The notes: generated from the letters alone by a model not told the origin. Counted from the first letter of the stretch, positions 49,406-62,363 are shown. The stretch: DNA of 64,000 nt from Anisakis pegreffii (GCA_035041965.1 JAPYMA010000892.1:16849-80848); one strand, 5' to 3'. Numbers and translations: made by a program.

Positions 49406-52400
49406 CTAGTCGCTCTCAGATTCAGATGAAGACGTTCTGATATCCTGAGTGCTCACGTCCAAATCCTCGGCGCGTTTGTGCTTCTCCTTCAGTTCCGTGA
49501 TTTTTTGTTTCTTACGAGACAGCTTCGACTCCCGAAGAAGTTTCCTTGCATGCGCTCGTTGTTCTGCAATACATTTCACTTCACTCTTAATTTTATTCAA
49601 CTACTGCGCAACTAAACAACTATGACTGTCTTAAAACTGAGCGCTGAAGATTCCATTTCATCCTACAACTCTTCAGATGTTCACAAATAATGAAAATTTT
49701 GTGAATAAATTTGGATGCATATATATATATTGTTAACGCTAAAGAATTACCCATCTTAAACAGGAGTTCCAACGAATGGCAAAGAAACTTGAATGAAGAA
49801 TGGGCATTAGAAAACAAAAAACTTACTTTGTGTACGCGCAGCACGCTCAAACGCAACAGTTGGTGAAGCAGTATTATACTTGAGAAGATACCGATCTCGA
49901 ATGCTCACCGTTGAAACGTCGACCAGTTCAAGAGCTAAATTTCATAACACTGTCAGATTCAAATTACAAAACAATAACGGAATTTATGAAGTTCGTCTGC
50001 ACTGAATGGAGCACAAGAGAATCGAGTATCAAAAATTGTTTGGTGAATGAGCGCTCACACGATTAATTCAGTATACTCGCAAAACTATGTGACTGCAAGA
50101 AATATTTCGCATCAGCTGAAGGATCGCTCAGATATGATTAAATTCTCCAAGTTCTTCCGAACAACTGTTGAACGATCAAAAATAGAACGAATGAACGAGA
50201 AATAACGAACTGTGATTTTCGTCAATTCGATAGATTGGTTGTTCACCGAGCCAAGAACGCAACGGTGGCACACGATTTCGTGTTGAACGTCGCACACCCG
50301 CGGGTATATCATGCGGATGTTCTGCAATTGTTGGCGTGTAAAACGAAAAGTTACTATACAACTCAAAGACAATCACTAACAAAACATTCGAGTGAAAATT
50401 TCATCTATCTAAGGACGTACCAATTTTTCTCTTCGCCAAATACCCGACTTCTTCGTGTTTTGGCTCGGGTGCAGCAATTATATGGATGGGTGAATAGTGC
50501 GACGAGCACGCTGAGATATCTGCTGCAGTGCTTGATAAGGCCAACGAATCTTGTTGACTGTCGACGATCGTTTTCTGAAGACGATAGGTCGAGTCTTTCT
50601 CCACTTCTGGCGAATTTAACGTTGCTATCGAAAGATCCAACACTGCAAGATATCACCTTGATTTCTCTCGGTCACACAACGTGCAGCCTCATACAATTTC
50701 CCAACATGATCCTTATAAACCACCAACAGAAGAAAACGAAAAAAACTCAAAAGCTTAAAACCGCTTCTTACACTTTGTGCGAATACTCTTTCGCTGTTCA
50801 ATTGCTCGTACAGTTTCCTTTGCCCACACCTTCGCTCGATCAATCGCATCTGAAATATCATTGAATTTGACGATTCGAACGTTTTGTGCACGTCAAAACT
50901 GAATTTGGATCTCTTTCCATTGATATGCGCTGAACAAAGCAGTTTCTAATTGACACATACCGTCCACTTCGTCATCGTCGTGAATACTCAAACGACTTGC
51001 TTCACTCTCGAGACCATCCATACCATAATCGCCCACATCCTCATCGTCTTCATCACCAATCACTATCTTTCGGATGGGCTCTCTCTTTTCTGAAGAACAA
51101 AAAACTCCAAAATCAACAATGAAAGATTTCGACAACAGCCCAATGAGCCTTTGAGTCGTGTACTGTTAAAGTATCCCGAATTAAGAATGAAAATTTGCAT
51201 CGAATTCAACGTACCTGTTGAATCTGTCAATTGGTTGGCATCTCCTAACTCCGTCTGAAATTGTTTAAACGTTATGGATTATAGAGTTCGTTTTGCATAA
51301 AAAATTTGATCAGTTTCCGAATTTCCCCATCACATCAAAGAATCAAACAGCATCCAAAAAAGATCACCTTTGGCTTGTTCTGTTGTTCTAATCCATCTTC
51401 AGGTTTCGTGTCAAAATTCAGTTTCGGTAAGGGGAGACGACTAGAACGACGATTCTGTAGGGGTTGACGACGGCACACGGGACCACTCGCCAACAGCTGT
51501 TCGGACAACAGTTGAGAGAAATCTGAAAATTGGCAGTGAAATTCAATTCAAAATCAAAACTCACAAGCACGATGCAATCTACTCATCAGCAATATTCATC
51601 TGATTTCTGATTGCATCCCAATACTGAAATCAGATTTTGAATAATCCCGACCAAATTGATCAGAAATCTTAATCGCAATACAACAAGTACCAAATGAACT
51701 GCAAGACTGGATGGTGGAATTTTCAACTTCAGGTTGAAGATAGCAACGATAACGACAATAGTGACATGAACAAAACATTTAAAATAGCGAACAGTGAGAT
51801 AAAAATGGATATCACAAGATCACATACCAAAACCGGCGGCCGGAGTTTTCGGTTCGGTTAGCACAAAACCACTTCGTCTTGGGTACGGTGACGACGGGCT
51901 TGTGGCTTGCACTGCGCGTGCTGCAGCTTGAGTACCGCTTTCATTTCGAGAGTTCGGACGTGGAGTGCCCCCTGATATGAGGTATTGCTTCACTTCATCG
52001 GACACGTCAGCGTTGAATTTGACCGAGTGACGCTGACGCTGTTGTTGTTGCTTTGGAGGTTCTTCGGCGCTGGGCGCCGGGATTCGAGAATGCGTTGTTC
52101 CGGATGGTCGTGGCGAGGGCAGTAGCGTGTTTGTTGAAGAGGAGATATTCACTGTATCGAATTCACGGCTTCGATCCTAAAACGGAAACGAATTTTACCT
52201 CGGCATTTCCGATTAACTGCTGAATTTCCTTACTTCTCTAAAATGTTCGTTCGAGTTCCAATCAAATAATTTGATGTATTTCGCTCAAAATATCGAATTT
52301 CGTCCTAAACGTATAACTACTATTTGACAAGATTTTGATCGAACCCAATCTCATTCGGTTACCTCCACTGATTTCTGCGTTATTCATAAGATTCATAGTA

Positions 52401-55400
52401 TTTCTTCACGAACAATCGAAAGGTACAATAATCACTCATCAATAAAAAGCAATAATTACAGCAAAAATCTATATACCAGTCTTGCTCATGACACGTAACA
52501 CCACGAATATATGACAACAACAACAAAAAAACGTCGAACATTTTTGCAGAATGCAAAAAGTTCAAGAATTCATCAGGGAAAATTTCGAATGAATAAATTA
52601 TCCATGTGAAGTCAATGACTTTCTTAATCACAAACAATGCATCTTCTCAAAACTGAGAATTGACTCAAATTTCCTACCGGTGATTTGTAGTCAGCGATCT
52701 GTTGCAAAGCCACTGATGTGGTCTGTGATCGACGAGTGGTACTCGGAATGCTGGGCACTCGGAATGGCGAAGACTTATCTTCTTTTGCCACATTCACCTA
52801 GAATTCACTGATCTGTTTAGATTTTCGTTCATCATCTATTTAGAAACTGTTCGTCGTTTCTGGTAAATTGATTACATTTGCATATGCTGTGAACCAATAC
52901 ATAGCGACAGTGAATTGTGAATCAAGATGTGAATTGACACGTCTAAAGTTGAGAAGAGAAACTAATAAGTAGAGAAAGTAAAAGCTCATAAGTGGCCAAC
53001 GAATGTGGTGGCATTGCACCATCAGAATTTAAAAAAAAACAGACAAATTAAAAAACATACAACTGGTGAATGGAGAATGCGTGTGCCAGGCCCAATACGC
53101 ACCATGCGGGAACCACTCACAGGGGTTGACGGCGCACTCTTCTGCTGTTTTGTTCTTCAATTACATCGCATTAGGTTCAAAAATGATAAATTTTCAAACG
53201 TTACTCACAAATGCGATTTTGATAATAAACAAAAACGAGTCATGACGATCGGTAACAGCGCACATAAAGATAAGAAACTATTTGATCATTTAACGTGTTT
53301 TAGAAATTTTATTGATTTAGATCAGAAATCAAACGAAAACACTAGGTTGAATCGGTAATGATCAGTTCGTGAAGGCATCAACTCTGGCTCTCCTGAGCGC
53401 ACAATCAAATGAAAAATTATTAAGCAATATAACTTATTCGATAATACAATAAACACCTTGCTGGTGAGAGCGATCTCGCCTGATGTGCAGCGAATCGAGG
53501 ACAGACGTGTGGTTGATCTTCCGAATACGGTGTACTCGTAACACGTTTTTCAAAAACAGCATCTTTCTGCAAAAACATTTATTCCAGTGTGAAATTGATA
53601 CAATTTAAATGAACATCCCAGTGAATGTTAAATGAAAACTGGAAGCTAAATAATCGAACATTCAACAATGACCAAAACCGATTTAAGAGCAACGTCTTTC
53701 AACCTGAGCTGTCGTTGCTGTTGTCACATGATGAGAATGTCGTCTGATGTCAACTTTACTTTTTCCTGCGCTAGTTTTCTTCGGTGTTTTAAAAGAGAAC
53801 AACGTTCGATTACTCTTCGGCGCTTTTGCATGACCACCATAAGAAGCGTCAAGGAAATTCAACATTTCTTCACGCATCGAACGTGTAGCCACAAGAGCAC
53901 TCTTGAAAAAAGTATTGCATCAATTACAGATTTGCATTTATTTGACAAAACGATGTCCATTTTAGTGTTGCTCGAGAGGATGAGAACGCGATGAGATTTG
54001 TGAATATTACCCTGCATTTTTCTCACTTAATAAAACACTCAGACTAACTGAAACAAATGTGTCTTCAACAGTTCCTCAACAAATCAATGCTGTTTCAATA
54101 ATTTCTCAGTGATCAGAAACTCACCTCGTTGTGGGTATCTCCTTCATTGGTGATTTTTTCGATTGATGACTCATTGAAGGTTCCCTTCAACACAGCAGGC
54201 ACGCCAGTGTGTGGTACATCCAGAGACAGACTCTTAAAATTTATTGATCAGTATTTCGAATTAAAATATTCAACCGAAAATATTACGAAGAGAAACGAAT
54301 TATGATGAGCACATTCAGATTTACTTGTTGAACCGAGGTGCAAATTTCCAGCTCAATTTTATACCTCAACAACCATCGCAAATAGAAACGTTGAAATAAA
54401 ACAATGATCTTATCAAGAAACATTTTCACACAAATTCTCGATTATCTCCTCCAACAAACACGAATAAAACAAAATTATAAAAAGAAAGTTTTGCTTGAAA
54501 CCGAGTGGTGCACCAATATCATTAAAATTATAAAAAGTAACATTTTCAGAAATCGTTTTTGTTTTATCGGCTGCATTCTCGATGAGAGTTGTTTCATCAT
54601 CCCAACGACTTTTCGGTGATTTCTCAAGCGCCGAATTATCGACAACAGCTTTGTTGATGACGGTAACCTCCTGCAAAGGCGATCAATCAAAGGATAATTA
54701 ATGAATTACGCTCATAAATCAAAACGAATCGCCAGTCTCGGCACAAACCTACGAATCCAAGTTTTTCTCAGATCTATCATAAACTCGATAAGATTTTCTC
54801 AATAACGGTCTGTTCTCAAGCATCTTCCTCTAGTACGGAACACATATTCGGAATCGCTCTCGCAATCTGAGAAAGAGTTTTTCATCGATTCAGGAATTCT
54901 CATACATTCTCTGCCAAATCCAACTCATGAATATCAAATTTGGATAATTTCTGCAGAAGTGAAAGGTTCCAATGAATTCCGTGATATGAGTGGACTGCCA
55001 AAATGAATGAGTAAAATCATATCGAACCTGAGTACCAGCTGTATCATTGCCGGTTTGAGAAGATGAATGCGATATTTCCTTAAATGAATAATTCTATTAG
55101 AACAACCATAATTTTACAACCCACTAATGATTATGATAACAACACGTGAAAGACACCAATACTTTATGAGTGACTACGACAAGGAGATGTGATCAAAGGT
55201 ATTCCGTCAGCACTCAAAATAAAATCTGAGTGGAGAAGGGTTCTCTCAACCAAACAAGACTGGGATACCTCATTTTCTACTGCATTCTTCACTGAGTCCG
55301 GTTGTGCTGATGACGACGATGGCAATTTTTCAGGGCTTTGATGAATCTCTGTGGGCATTTTTGTCGCTACCGAAGCATTGCTCAAGCCCATCAGAGCTCT

Positions 55401-58026
55401 GGCGGCCATCTCTTCCTCGTGAGTTGTTGCTGTCGTTGTTTCGGCCATTACATATGTTTCACCAACATTGTCGTATACATCACTCTGAAAATCAATCAGT
55501 CAATCGCAGAAGATGCCTTGGTAACGACAACATCTGCAATTGGAACATCATTCCTGATTACTGCTAACGATTAATGCTGGATGACGAAGTCCAGTTTTGA
55601 GAATTCCACTGTCTTCTTGTATCACATCCTCGATTTACAATCAAAAACAATTCCCGCTGAATCTACCGTTGGTCTCGTGATAGCGCTATCCATCGAATGA
55701 CGAACACTTCGAACAGTTGCTGTTTTCGAATTCCCAACGTCTTCGACTATCGTCTCATCATCATTGTTGTCAATCCTTTGTCCACATGCATAAGACTTTC
55801 TCGATGCTACTGAATTAGTCCACTTCCGTGCTACACCATACGGTTGTGGCACTTTCGTGGTGCCAACTCCGAGCACCAAATCAGTCAGCCATTCACCACG
55901 TTTCCCTTCATTCTGTAATACAACAACATATTTCTCTGAACAAAGAAGTGCTAACAGCTCATCCTGGAATGAGAACTAATCCACGGAAGCAATCGACAGT
56001 GGAAGTTTGCTCGCCGTAATATGCTATATCACCATGAAAATTTCACAAAAAAATTGAACTTCAGTTGGAGTTTCCTTGACTTATGAAGGTGCTTTTTCGC
56101 ATTTAATCAGAAGGTATCGTTTCAAAACAATTCTCATTGTCATGATGCGTGATTATGATGAATTATACCTGTTCGTTAGCTTGCGGTGGTGCATTTGCTG
56201 CTGTTCTCATTCGTTGCGTCCTTTCAGATTCATTCAACGCTGTATTACAATATTTTGAATTCAGCACATTAGAATCAAGTAATTACAAGTAAAAAACATC
56301 CAAAAGCAATGAACTCAGAAGATAGATTTATGCAAGATACATGAAATATATGGGCAAAGAGTGGAATATAATAGGACTGAGCTGAAGAGAACCTCAGGGG
56401 AGGGTGTTACAATTAACCATAATTTTGTTTCAGATCTTGGCAAACTCACTTTGATCAATTTCCATTGGTTCTTCTTCGTCCTGCTGACTGTTCGGCTGAG
56501 ATACCGCAGCGCTGTACACCACTTGCGATACTCTTCTTGTCTCAGGTAGTTGCGTCAGAGGTACCTGTGCTATCTGCGGTTCTTGTGCGCTACTTTTCAA
56601 TGATTTTCTTCTCAACTCATCAACCGCTGTGTCAATCAACGTCGATCGTCGTCTATCACCCTGATCGTCAGCATCATTTCGTATCGTTTCATCAGCAATC
56701 AGAAGCTCCTGAGAGATGCCGTAGATTGTGCTTCGTTTTTGTTGTTGTGTTTGCTTTTGATTATGTCCATCTCCAGATGCCGCCAACACATCATCCATCA
56801 CTTTGTAAGATTCAGTGGGATGGCTCGACACCGTATTTTCTTGCTGCTCTGCCTCTCTTGTTATACTGTTGTATAAAGTATCGTCCACTGGCTCAGATTC
56901 TTCTAACAAAGGATCGATATTCTCTGTATTCTCATCGCATTCGTCTGCAAATTTTAGCGCTCTCTATATCGACGAAAACAGTCATTAAATTGACAATTCT
57001 TGAATATCACCTAAGTACAACCTTTGTACAAAACGTTTTTTTTTTCAAATTTCATAATCAACTGAAACCATAAGATTAAACGGAAGCTTTCAATTTCTGG
57101 TGACATTTCGAGGCATTCTTCACCTCAGAAATTTATCCTTTTCTTCAATTCAAAAGAGAATAGGCCGTGAATGTTATAAAGCCAGGGAACCTTGATTTCT
57201 AATGCTAGATGACATTTCTTCTTCGAGCGTTGAGACTGTTAAATTGATCGGTGGTGCACGATCGGTGGCAATATTGAAATTTGGTAATTCCATACGTTCC
57301 TTTAAACGATCAATTTTTTGAATATTACTGTCGAATTTCGAATCATTTTCTTAACACTAACAAAACTTGCCTACAGTTTGAAGCTCTTTTCTAACCAGTT
57401 TGTGGCGCATTTCTATTCTGCTTTTGTAATTCATCGTTTTCAGTTGGATAACGAACGATTCAACAATCATACAAGTAATCACATCATTTCGCGAACGCAG
57501 TATATTATAACCAAATAAATGATCGCAGGTCCGTAATAAAGTTTGTTGGCATTTGGTCATATATCCAAAAATAAAACGAGATGCGAAAATAGTAAACGCC
57601 ATCAACGTATAAACATAAAGTTCGCATGAACACTAACGAGTCGTTGTCTCTCTCGAATGACTGCCAATTCATGCATCATTTGTCGTCGATCATCAACTTT
57701 GCATCTACTCGATTCTGAGTTCAATTCGGACATACTGCTCGATTCACTGCTGACTCCAATTTCAGCTTCTATCTGTTCAATCCCGAGAACCTTCTGCAAT
57801 ACAGCGGCTATGTGAACAACCCATATTGGAAAAACAAAATTTGTGTACTGTTTGTTTTCGTTCCACTGAGACACAACAACTTTACATCTTTACTTAGACT
57901 TATAGTCACGTTAAAAAGACAAGGTAACTGTTCAACAAATCTGAAACAATCGCCGTCGTCACGCGATAATTCCGAGAAAACTAAGAGTGTCTCCAGATAA
58001 GACTTGCTTACGGAACCGCTTGCCAT
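49406..58026 (-). CDS. CENP-C kinetochore protein (HCP-4-like), complete 24-exon gene
   Basis: Exons (right to left): 58012-58026, 57638-57793, 57191-57299, 56450-56944, 56169-56239, 55626-55912, 55526-55553, 55269-55484, 55028-55078, 54542-54670, 54125-54232, 53704-53901, 53457-53566, 53061-53136, 52678-52797, 51828-52176, 51368-51522, 51215-51254, 50961-51089, 50772-50849, 50421-50642, 50212-50321 (left edge 50211), 49827-49934, 49406-49563. All phases agree: 1172 residues. GVRRSTRNRVPPLRSWLGEQ (about 1056-1075) is the CENP-C motif, which binds the CENP-A nucleosome; the protein links centromeric chromatin to the outer kinetochore in the nucleus. The long N-terminal part is disordered, Ser/Thr-rich with RRxS sites (RRRSTL, RRKSL). 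About 95 basic and acidic residues follow the motif; no cupin dimerisation domain is visible. Exons 3, 7 and 14 rest on weaker splice sites. Confidence 0.85.
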
Positions 58027-59494
58027 TGTCAGGAGAAAACTATTTCTCGTAATCACTGAAGTTGTAATGGAAAGTCCAAAACTTAATTTACAGTGAAACA
58101 AACCCGTCCGCGTAAAATGCGGCGTCGTGTTTGCTTATTCGATCGAAACATCGCATTAACCGAACTGCCGATAAAATGTGAGGGATGCTGTCGAACGGTC
58201 GCTTCGCAAGACATAACAAGCTATAAATGGAACTTTTATACAGATGAGAAATCGTAATTTCGCAAAAACACCGATGCGCTCCACATGTGAGAAACTACCT
58301 GTTGACTATGGTCAACCTTTTTTCAAGGATGACAATCGACCGAAATCTCAGTAGTTTAGATGGTTTCTCGAATAAAGCAAAGTTTCAGTAATTACCGAAG
58401 TGATTCCGATTTGACTCCAAATTTCATCTAAACTTAATCTGGATATTATACTCAGCACTACCTGCGAATATATGTGCCTATAGAGTTTTGTTCTTGAATG
58501 CTATAAAAATGCATTTCGCAGAAATTCAGATCCACTGAAAGTAAATCACAAAAATGGATAAATACGGAGTTCTAATGTCGAAAGAAAGCGGCATAAGCGC
58601 CCATAAGACTATAACGAAGTTACACCACTAAAGAAGTACCGAATTGTCTATTTTATAGATTAAATATTATAGTTTTTCAAGACGAACCCAACAACAGCGC
58701 CACTCAAAACAGAAAAAGCAACAGCAATGAGACACACGAATCGAGTGAAGATTGCTCAAAAGAGAATTTGTCAGCTCAAAGAGGTAAAATTACTGAAGAA
58801 TATCTCTATGATAACAACAACAAGAAGGGAGAACATACGAATCACGCACAATAAATTATCATAATCAATGCAATATTAGCGAAGAGTGATACATGAAAAC
58901 TGTTTCAAGACAATCGTAATCATCGAGATCGTCCTACGAGCTTGCCCCTCAGCACATTCTCACAGAGATCTCTAATGATTTACGATAATTCTCTAATTGC
59001 AAAAGAACTGATCGCTAATTTCTTCGTAATCAAGCGATGAACACTTCAAAATGAAAATTTGCCCGCGTAAATAATTTTTGTTGGCCACGAACCAATAATT
59101 CAAATGTCGTGTTAAACTTTCTAAATTCTGAATGAAGTTGTAATTATGAGTTAATATTGGTATGTTTCATTTAAAATTGTACATTTTTTATCAAGAAACA
59201 CGATATATCATCGGGAAAGACGACATTAATGCTTTTATTTGTAATACCGTGCTGACAACGAGTTATGTGTCTAACTTGATAGAGTAATGACTCTATCTGG
59301 CGTATGTAAACATTTTCTCATCTCTGTTCAGATTCCTCACGATCAGAAGCAATCTGCGAAAATACTGTCGAAACATTCAATGCATCCTCACGTGGTCTAT
59401 TATTTAATCAAATAACAAGAATTGAGAATAAAGGAATCTTTGAATGTGTTAATCATATGCATTAAAACCAGTCAACTGATGAATGGCTAGAAAA

Positions 59495-59518
59495 AAATCT
59501 CAAAATATTTTGAGATTT
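59495..59518. repeat. 24-bp perfect palindrome
   Basis: AAATCTCAAAAT|ATTTTGAGATTT with no spacer. Confidence 0.9.
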
Positions 59519-59604
59519 GACCACACAATGGAATAGACATCATTTGTGAATGTAGACAGATTTTTGACACGCCTTCAAATTTCAAAAAACCATCCAAATG
59601 TTCG

Positions 59605-59612
59605 TATATAAC
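59605..59612 (+). promoter_or_regulatory. TATA box
   Basis: TATATAAC, 50 bases before the ATG at 59655, at a spacing that suits a short 5' UTR. Confidence 0.45.
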
Positions 59613-59654
59613 AGAACCAACACAGGCACGGACTCATCAAGCAATTCATTCGTT

Positions 59655-59703
59655 ATGCTATCAAAAGTTGCATTCCTCGTGCTCATTGTAGCACTCGCTA
59701 CAT
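59655..59703 (+). CDS. First exon of a small secreted protein
   Basis: MLSKVAFLVLIVALAT is a classic signal peptide, directly followed by a GTAAGT donor at 59704 in phase 1, behind a TATA box. No second exon is certain: AG sites at 60131, 60761 and 61341 give only short or antisense-overlapping frames. The tRNA-like tandem array lies just downstream, in its putative first intron. Confidence 0.45.
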
Positions 59704-59849
59704 GTAAGTCACTATACTCGCATCTTTACGGTAACAAAATCAGTCATATTTTCTCATGAGAGTTTCGCGAAACCCTCACGAGCTCGATAAGACCAGAAAT
59801 ATGGTGAAAATTTAGAAACAAACTCAAAATTCTTCACTGATAGTCAGAG

Positions 59850-59903
59850 GAAATGAGACTTGGTGCAGGAAATGAGACTTTTGAGACAGGAAATGAGACT
59901 TTT
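59850..59903. repeat. Three copies of GGAAATGAGACTT
   Basis: Short direct repeats spaced 18 and 20 bases apart, just before the tRNA-like array. Confidence 0.75.
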
Positions 59904-59925
59904 ATAAAACTTCAAAAACTCAAAG

Positions 59926-60540
59926 CTAGACCTGAAATGTAGCTCAGAAACAAAATACTAAAAGATCCAAAACATGGATCCGAACCCTTGTCTGCCATGC
60001 TAAAACAGACACCACTACCACTATGCTATGACGCACCTACCAATGATCATCTCTATGAAATAAACAAAAATGGATTCGGAAAAATCATCAACCTTCTCTC
60101 CCTCTCCCTCTTTTTTTATTTCAAAAACAGCTGAAATGTTGGATTATTACTTCTCAATGTGCTCCGTAGGACTTAACGAACCCTAAACTAGACCTGAAAT
60201 GTAATTCAGAGGCAAAGGACAAAAAATTCAAAACCAGGATCCGAACCGCGCCCTGCCGTGCGGTAACAGACACCATAACAAGTATGCTAAGATACACCTA
60301 TCATCTACACTCACTATCAAATAGACAAAATTGAATTCGGAAAAAGCTCTAACCTTCCCCCCTTCCCTCTTTTTCAATTTCCTAAACAGCTAGGGTGACA
60401 GTCACTACTTCTCAATTTACACTATAAAACTCGAAACTAGACGTCAAATAAAATTCAGAAATAAAAAACAAGAATTTTCAAACTCAAAACCCGAACCTTT
60501 TCGCCTCTTCCGTCGTCCACAACGCCCTAGAACATGACTC
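59926..60540 (-). repeat. Tandem array of about 2.5 tRNA-like (SINE-like) units, 249-262 bp period
   Basis: Unit starts (CTAGACCTG-type) at 59926, 60188 and 60437. On the minus strand the first two carry Pol III-like boxes: A-box-like TAGCATAGTGGTAG and B-box GGTTCGGATCC at 59976-60038, and TTAGCATACTTG with GGTTCGGATCC at 60237-60298. The third is decayed (GGTTCGGGTTT near 60495). Acceptor stems do not pair and the anticodon loop is oversized, so these are not working tRNA genes. Confidence 0.65.
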
Positions 60541-60939
60541 AGTTCACTTAAATAAATTTGAAGAAATTTTAACAAATTGTTGTCCAACTAAACAATGATA
60601 ATCATATCCGATGCATTTACCTATTTCCCTAGAAGTGAACCTTTTTTTCGATTTCCCGGTTGCATGACTCAACAGGGAAGAAAATTTAGATCTATAGTTT
60701 GGATATGACCGCTTGAATGTCTAACCTCCATTTCTCCAATATCTTTGCACTCTCCACGCAGGTATTCAGCACCAAAAATATACGACCTTGAAATTCTTTC
60801 GTTAATTCAATGGGCTTGGAAGTGCAGGCATGCGTTCATTCACGAACAACTCTTAAAATAATCGTTTTAACGTGTTAAACATCAGAAGAGCTATTTCAAA
60901 CGATGATAAATTCATAAATTAAAACAAATAATCAGGAAT

Positions 60940-61884
60940 TCAATAGAATGAAGAAGGAGGTACCGTCTTCGATCTTTTCCGTGCAATTCTCTCAGACGAG
61001 ACTTCCACTTTCACAACGTACGGAGCCCGACGTGTCAACTGAATTGATTGATAAGAATTCATTCGATTGTAAAAGTCAATGTATATTCTGAAAATGAAAT
61101 AGAAGCCGTGATAAAGGAAAGTGAAAGATGATTGCCTTATAATTTCCATACTATCCATTTCCAATCTAATTGTAAGACCATGCATATGCGCGTGATACTG
61201 ACAGAATCGTGAACATTCAATAAATTTAGAAAACCTTCAGGGAATTTTCAAAGTTGATATTATCTATAAGTTTTCTGTTCACTTATAAACGAAATATTGC
61301 ATGAATAACTAGTGAACCTCTCGCTGTTGTTTTGATTGTAGATAGAATTGGAGATATGCGTCGAATCGCAATGTCTGCATACGATGCACTTCAACGATTC
61401 GAACACACAAAATGCCTTTTGCTAGAGACTCGGCTCGAGCTTCGAATTGGTTTGCCTACAAATTATGCAATCTATTGTGATCATCTAAAAAAACACCACA
61501 ATTTTCAATCAAAGAATCATATTCAACACCATCGGCTATAATGACTCAAGTTATCTGATTGTACAGTGAAGCAGATTACATTAGGAATATTGTCAGCAAG
61601 ATGAACATTGCTCGAATTTCGCAATTTACATGAGAGGAGTGCAATGCTCTTCAACTCATTGGAACCATTAAACTCTTCATGATTAAGATAATCCATCGCT
61701 AACCTTTTTTGCCTTCTTCTCTATAATAATTGCTGTCTTCGATTTTTGTAAATTTTTCGTCTTCAATCAGTTTTCTTAGTCGCCCGGAATGCATAAATTG
61801 CCTGCAATCAATGGGTGGTGCATTAACCAAAGCCCATACCAACAAAAACAACATGCAACACCGATTAAACCAAATGATGCACAT
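60940..61884 (-). CDS. Small secreted basic protein, complete
   Basis: Exons 61704-61884, 61409-61455, 61136-61197, 60940-61087 with agreeing phases (1, 0, 2) give 145 residues. MCIIWFNRCCMLFLLVWALV is a signal peptide with cleavage near NA|PP. The mature part is basic (RRAPYVVKVEVSSERIARKR). No Cys framework or known domain; function unknown. The ATG at 61884 lies 3 bases behind TTCAAATAG, a possible trans-splice acceptor. The third intron would be GC-AG and 48 bp, in frame with its exons, so it could also be retained (adding 16 residues). An alternative first exon may exist at 61954-62049. Confidence 0.5.
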
Positions 61885-61953
61885 CACCTATTTGAATCAC
61901 CAAATACTCACAGAATCAAAGAAAACTAATAATTAAAACCCCATGATTTTTAC

Positions 61954-62049
61954 CTCTTTCCAGTTTTTTTTCATTCTCCGTTGCGTAATTTATGGTCGAA
62001 TCCAAAGCTGAGCTGTTCTTCAGCGATCCACGTCCCTGATCCACGCGAT
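61954..62049 (-). CDS. Possible alternative upstream exon of the secreted-protein gene
   Basis: Bounded by GATTTCAG and GTAAAA, phase 1 in and out, reading DRVDQGRGSLKNSSALDSTI.... It leaves the same phase as the signal-peptide exon, so both could join the exon at 61455. No exon upstream of it was found. Confidence 0.35.
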
Positions 62050-62151
62050 CTGAAATCAAATGGATTAGACTTTGAAAAGAAAAATCGGACAATGAGACAG
62101 GACGATATTGAACGTATGCGTCCACGAGTGGACGCAGAAGTGAACAACGGT

Positions 62152-62213
62152 GAGATCCGATGGCTCACCACGCCATCGGATCTCGTCCAACGGGGAGATC
62201 ATCTCGCCGTTGG
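62152..62213. repeat. Two adjacent perfect or near-perfect hairpins
   Basis: 62152-62184: GAGATCCGATGG-9 nt-CCATCGGATCTC. 62187-62213: CCAACGG..GAGAT-C-ATCTC..CCGTTGG with one mismatch. Confidence 0.85.
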
Positions 62214-62245
62214 ATGAAATAAATAAATGAAACAGTAAAAAACAA

Positions 62246-62355
62246 CACCCCCCAACCCCACCCCCCCCCTCCCCATCCCCCCACCCCACCCCCCTCCCCA
62301 CCCCCTCCCCTCCCCATCCCCCCACCCCACCCCCTCCCCACCCCAACCCCCAACC
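62246..62355. repeat. C-rich polypyrimidine tract
   Basis: About 110 bases of runs of C3-C9 broken by A and T; on the minus strand many G-runs, with G-quadruplex potential. Produces artefactual Gly/Trp-rich frames. Confidence 0.9.
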
Positions 62356-62363
62356 CTAAACTA

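Larger units (their letters stand above)
58027..59654. other. Intergenic upstream of CENP-C
   Basis: No coding sequence supported. A 24-bp perfect palindrome lies at 59495-59518. Confidence 0.5.

Noticed and set aside
59976..60298. Functional tRNA genes
   Set aside because: A- and B-box-like elements are present but the acceptor stem does not pair and the anticodon arm is oversized.
61332..61541. Plus-strand ORF after a TTGATTGTAG acceptor, possible second exon of the gene at 59655
   Set aside because: It overlaps in antisense an exon of the better supported minus-strand gene; kept only as a remote alternative.
62065..62353. Gly/Trp-rich frames at the C-rich tract
   Set aside because: Low-complexity artefact of C-runs.
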